7,386 nt of DNA, taken from contig JANTGQ010000060.1 of assembly GCA_024762845.1 (NCBI GenBank), positions 1-7,386 on the forward strand, in the 5' to 3' direction. A program made the position numbers and the translations under genes. Positions 6,317 through 7,386 of the stretch are shown here, piece after piece. Below the pieces are notes generated by a model. It was not told the origin of the DNA, did not search any database, and saw only the letters and a program-made list of their open reading frames with translations. Each line of letters begins with the position of its first letter. The stretch's first letter is position 1. The stretch comes from Nitratifractor sp. Lineage in GTDB: Bacteria; Campylobacterota; Campylobacteria; Campylobacterales; Sulfurovaceae.

Positions 6317-7128
6317 TTTTTTATTGAGAGCACCGCTTCTAGCTCTTTTTTACGATCGTTTGAGACTCTGTAGGCTTTTTCTGCTTCATCGTAAAAGTGT
6401 ACATTTTTATCTAGTTCGGGGTAGCTTGGGTGTACCATTACCTCGTACGTCTCATCAGCATTTTGCAGTTTTTTAATAATATCTTTACCAATAACACCAG
6501 TGTAGAGAATAGAGTAGAATTTTACTCCGTGGTAGAGATTGGCATAGCGGCTGTCGATTGCACTAAAGCTTCGCAGAAGAAGATACTTAATAATACCACC
6601 ATTAAGTAGAAAGTTAAATCTTTTTGTTAGCATAAAGGAGTGAAGAGTGTTTTCGTTAATTAACCTTACGCGCTTAATATTATACTTTTTAGCCAGTTTA
6701 ACTACTATTTTATATATATGTGGAATCATATGAATATGTCTATGGCTGTCTAAATGAGTAAGACTTCTTTGGGGTGGTAAAGCGTTAATCACTCTAGTAA
6801 TTTGTGCATCTAACTCCTCTTCGATGGCTGCTAAAAACTGTTTATCTCTATTTTTAAGAAGCTCTAAATATCCCAAGTTAAAGATACCGTTTTTGTTGCA
6901 ATAGAGTGTATTGGGAATAAGCGCATTTGCATAGGTTAGATTTAAGTGAACACCCAAGCCTAACTCTTTGCGTTTTGCAATATCACTCATAGCATTGTCG
7001 AAGTAGTCACAATTTGCCATTATGCTTGTGTGTGTAATTGCACCATTATCGTATCCGTCAAATATAGCACTATTGCTCCCTGGTGTCATACCAAGGTCAT
7101 CGGCATTTATTATAAGCACTATGGGCAC
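6313..7128 (-). CDS. YdjC/ChbG/NaxD-family carbohydrate deacetylase
   Basis: Metal-dependent deacetylase of the YdjC/ChbG superfamily, which removes N-acetyl groups from amino sugars. Motifs in order: NADDLG (8-13, with Asp10/Asp11), GVHLNLT (59-65, His61), HLDSHRHIH (125-133, with His125, Asp127 and His129 in the usual metal-site and catalytic region), and MVHPSYPE (231-238). A length of 271 aa fits the family and there is no signal peptide, so it is cytoplasmic or membrane-peripheral. The start is GTG (7128-7126); an in-frame stop lies upstream and no later start would keep the NADDLG motif, although the ribosome binding site is poor (A-run followed by GG overlapping the start). It overlaps gtrA by 4 bp. 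In this family ChbG acts on chitooligosaccharides, HpnK on hopanoid precursors, and NaxD on undecaprenyl-phosphate hexosamine for lipid A modification. With gtrA coupled and gtrB adjacent, the NaxD-like role is the best fit, but this is inference. Confidence 0.9.
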   Translation of the reverse strand: MPIVLIINADDLGMTPGSNSAIFDGYDNGAITHTSIMANCDYFDNAMSDIAKRKELGLGVHLNLTYANALIPNTLYCNKNGIFNLGYLELLKNRDKQFLAAIEEELDAQITRVINALPPQRSLTHLDSHRHIHMIPHIYKIVVKLAKKYNIKRVRLINENTLHSFMLTKRFNFLLNGGIIKYLLLRSFSAIDSRYANLYHGVKFYSILYTGVIGKDIIKKLQNADETYEVMVHPSYPELDKNVHFYDEAEKAYRVSNDRKKELEAVLSIKK

Positions 7129-7159
7129 CTTTTTTTGGAAGTTATATTTACTTAGTGCT

Positions 7160-7165
7160 ATTATA
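7160..7165 (-). promoter_or_regulatory. Candidate -10 box for the deacetylase-gtrA operon
   Basis: TATAAT is read on the minus strand about 32 nt before the GTG start, giving a leader of about 25 nt. No good -35 box is seen at the usual distance. Confidence 0.45.
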
Positions 7166-7193
7166 TTCTATTTTAATCAAAATTTAGCCATAA

Positions 7194-7199
7194 TATAAT
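7194..7199 (+). promoter_or_regulatory. Candidate -10 box for the CHAD-domain gene
   Basis: TATAAT on the plus strand would give a leader of about 50 nt before the ATG at 7259. It lies back to back with the minus-strand box at 7160-7165, so this 130-bp gap looks like a divergent promoter region. No -35 box or operator is recognised. Confidence 0.45.
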
Positions 7200-7258
7200 A
7201 CAGAGAATAATGCGACAAGTAATTAAAAAATATTTGATCTCCCTACTAAGGAACAGAG

Positions 7259-7386
7259 ATGAAAGATTTAGACCTCTCTTTGTTGGTAAATGTATTGCGG
7301 CAATATGGCAAGGAGGTAGAGTTTTATCATCAGCGATTTTTAGAGTCGAAAGATGATGAAAATTTGCATCAGTTTCGTGTGAATCT
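7259..7386 (+). CDS. CHAD-domain protein, N-terminal part (cut by window edge)
   Basis: ATG with AAGG (7248-7251) 7 nt upstream opens a frame that runs off the window. The 42 complete codons give a helical, charged N-terminus ending in ENLHQFRVN, which matches the conserved first helix of CHAD domains (a His followed by F/L-R-V and then basic residues). CHAD proteins are alpha-helical, rich in conserved His/Arg/Lys, and bind polyphosphate; some are fused to CYTH domains. No CYTH domain precedes CHAD here because the signature begins at about residue 37. It is divergent from the deacetylase operon and probably not part of the glycan pathway. The downstream part is not visible, so the domain call rests on one motif. 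Confidence 0.75.
   Translation, partial: MKDLDLSLLVNVLRQYGKEVEFYHQRFLESKDDENLHQFRVN

Noticed and set aside
829..7128. A prophage seroconversion cassette
   Set aside because: GtrB resembles phage GtrB, but there is no integrase, attachment site or other phage gene, and the gene order differs from phage gtrABC.

Overview
The window is AT-rich (roughly one third G+C by eye) with short intergenic gaps, AGA-rich arginine codons, TATAAT-like -10 boxes without clear -35 boxes, and a Gram-negative lipoprotein. This style fits Campylobacterota of the Sulfurimonas/Sulfurovum kind, but that is an inference from composition only. No integrase, transposase, tRNA or CRISPR array is visible.

Layout. The left edge (2-79) probably carries the last codons of an unidentified plus-strand gene. 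A plus-strand pair follows: an SGNH/GDSL-hydrolase lipoprotein (159-818) and a polytopic GtrII-type glucosyltransferase with a periplasmic C-terminal domain (829-2724). Convergent to this pair is a second large polytopic protein with a WIEDG motif and a C-terminal beta-rich domain (2757-4835, minus). A 133-bp divergent region with a striking inverted repeat separates it from a plus-strand GT2 enzyme that closely resembles GtrB, the bactoprenol glucosyltransferase (4969-5916). Convergent to gtrB is a translationally coupled minus-strand pair: a YdjC/ChbG/NaxD-family carbohydrate deacetylase (6313-7128) and a GtrA-type small membrane protein (5933-6316). A divergent promoter region leads to the start of a CHAD-domain protein cut by the right edge (7259-7386).

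How the genes may work together. GtrB would load a sugar onto undecaprenyl phosphate on the cytoplasmic face, GtrA would help flip the lipid-linked sugar, and one or both polytopic proteins would transfer it to a periplasmic acceptor such as O-antigen, lipid A-core or another glycan. This is the Gtr three-component scheme, but split over three transcription units instead of one gtrABC operon. A YdjC-family deacetylase coupled to gtrA recalls the NaxD/FlmF2/FlmK route that places a deacetylated hexosamine on lipid A. The SGNH lipoprotein may edit O-acyl groups on the same polymer. The combined pathway is an inference; the family assignments of the single proteins are much firmer.
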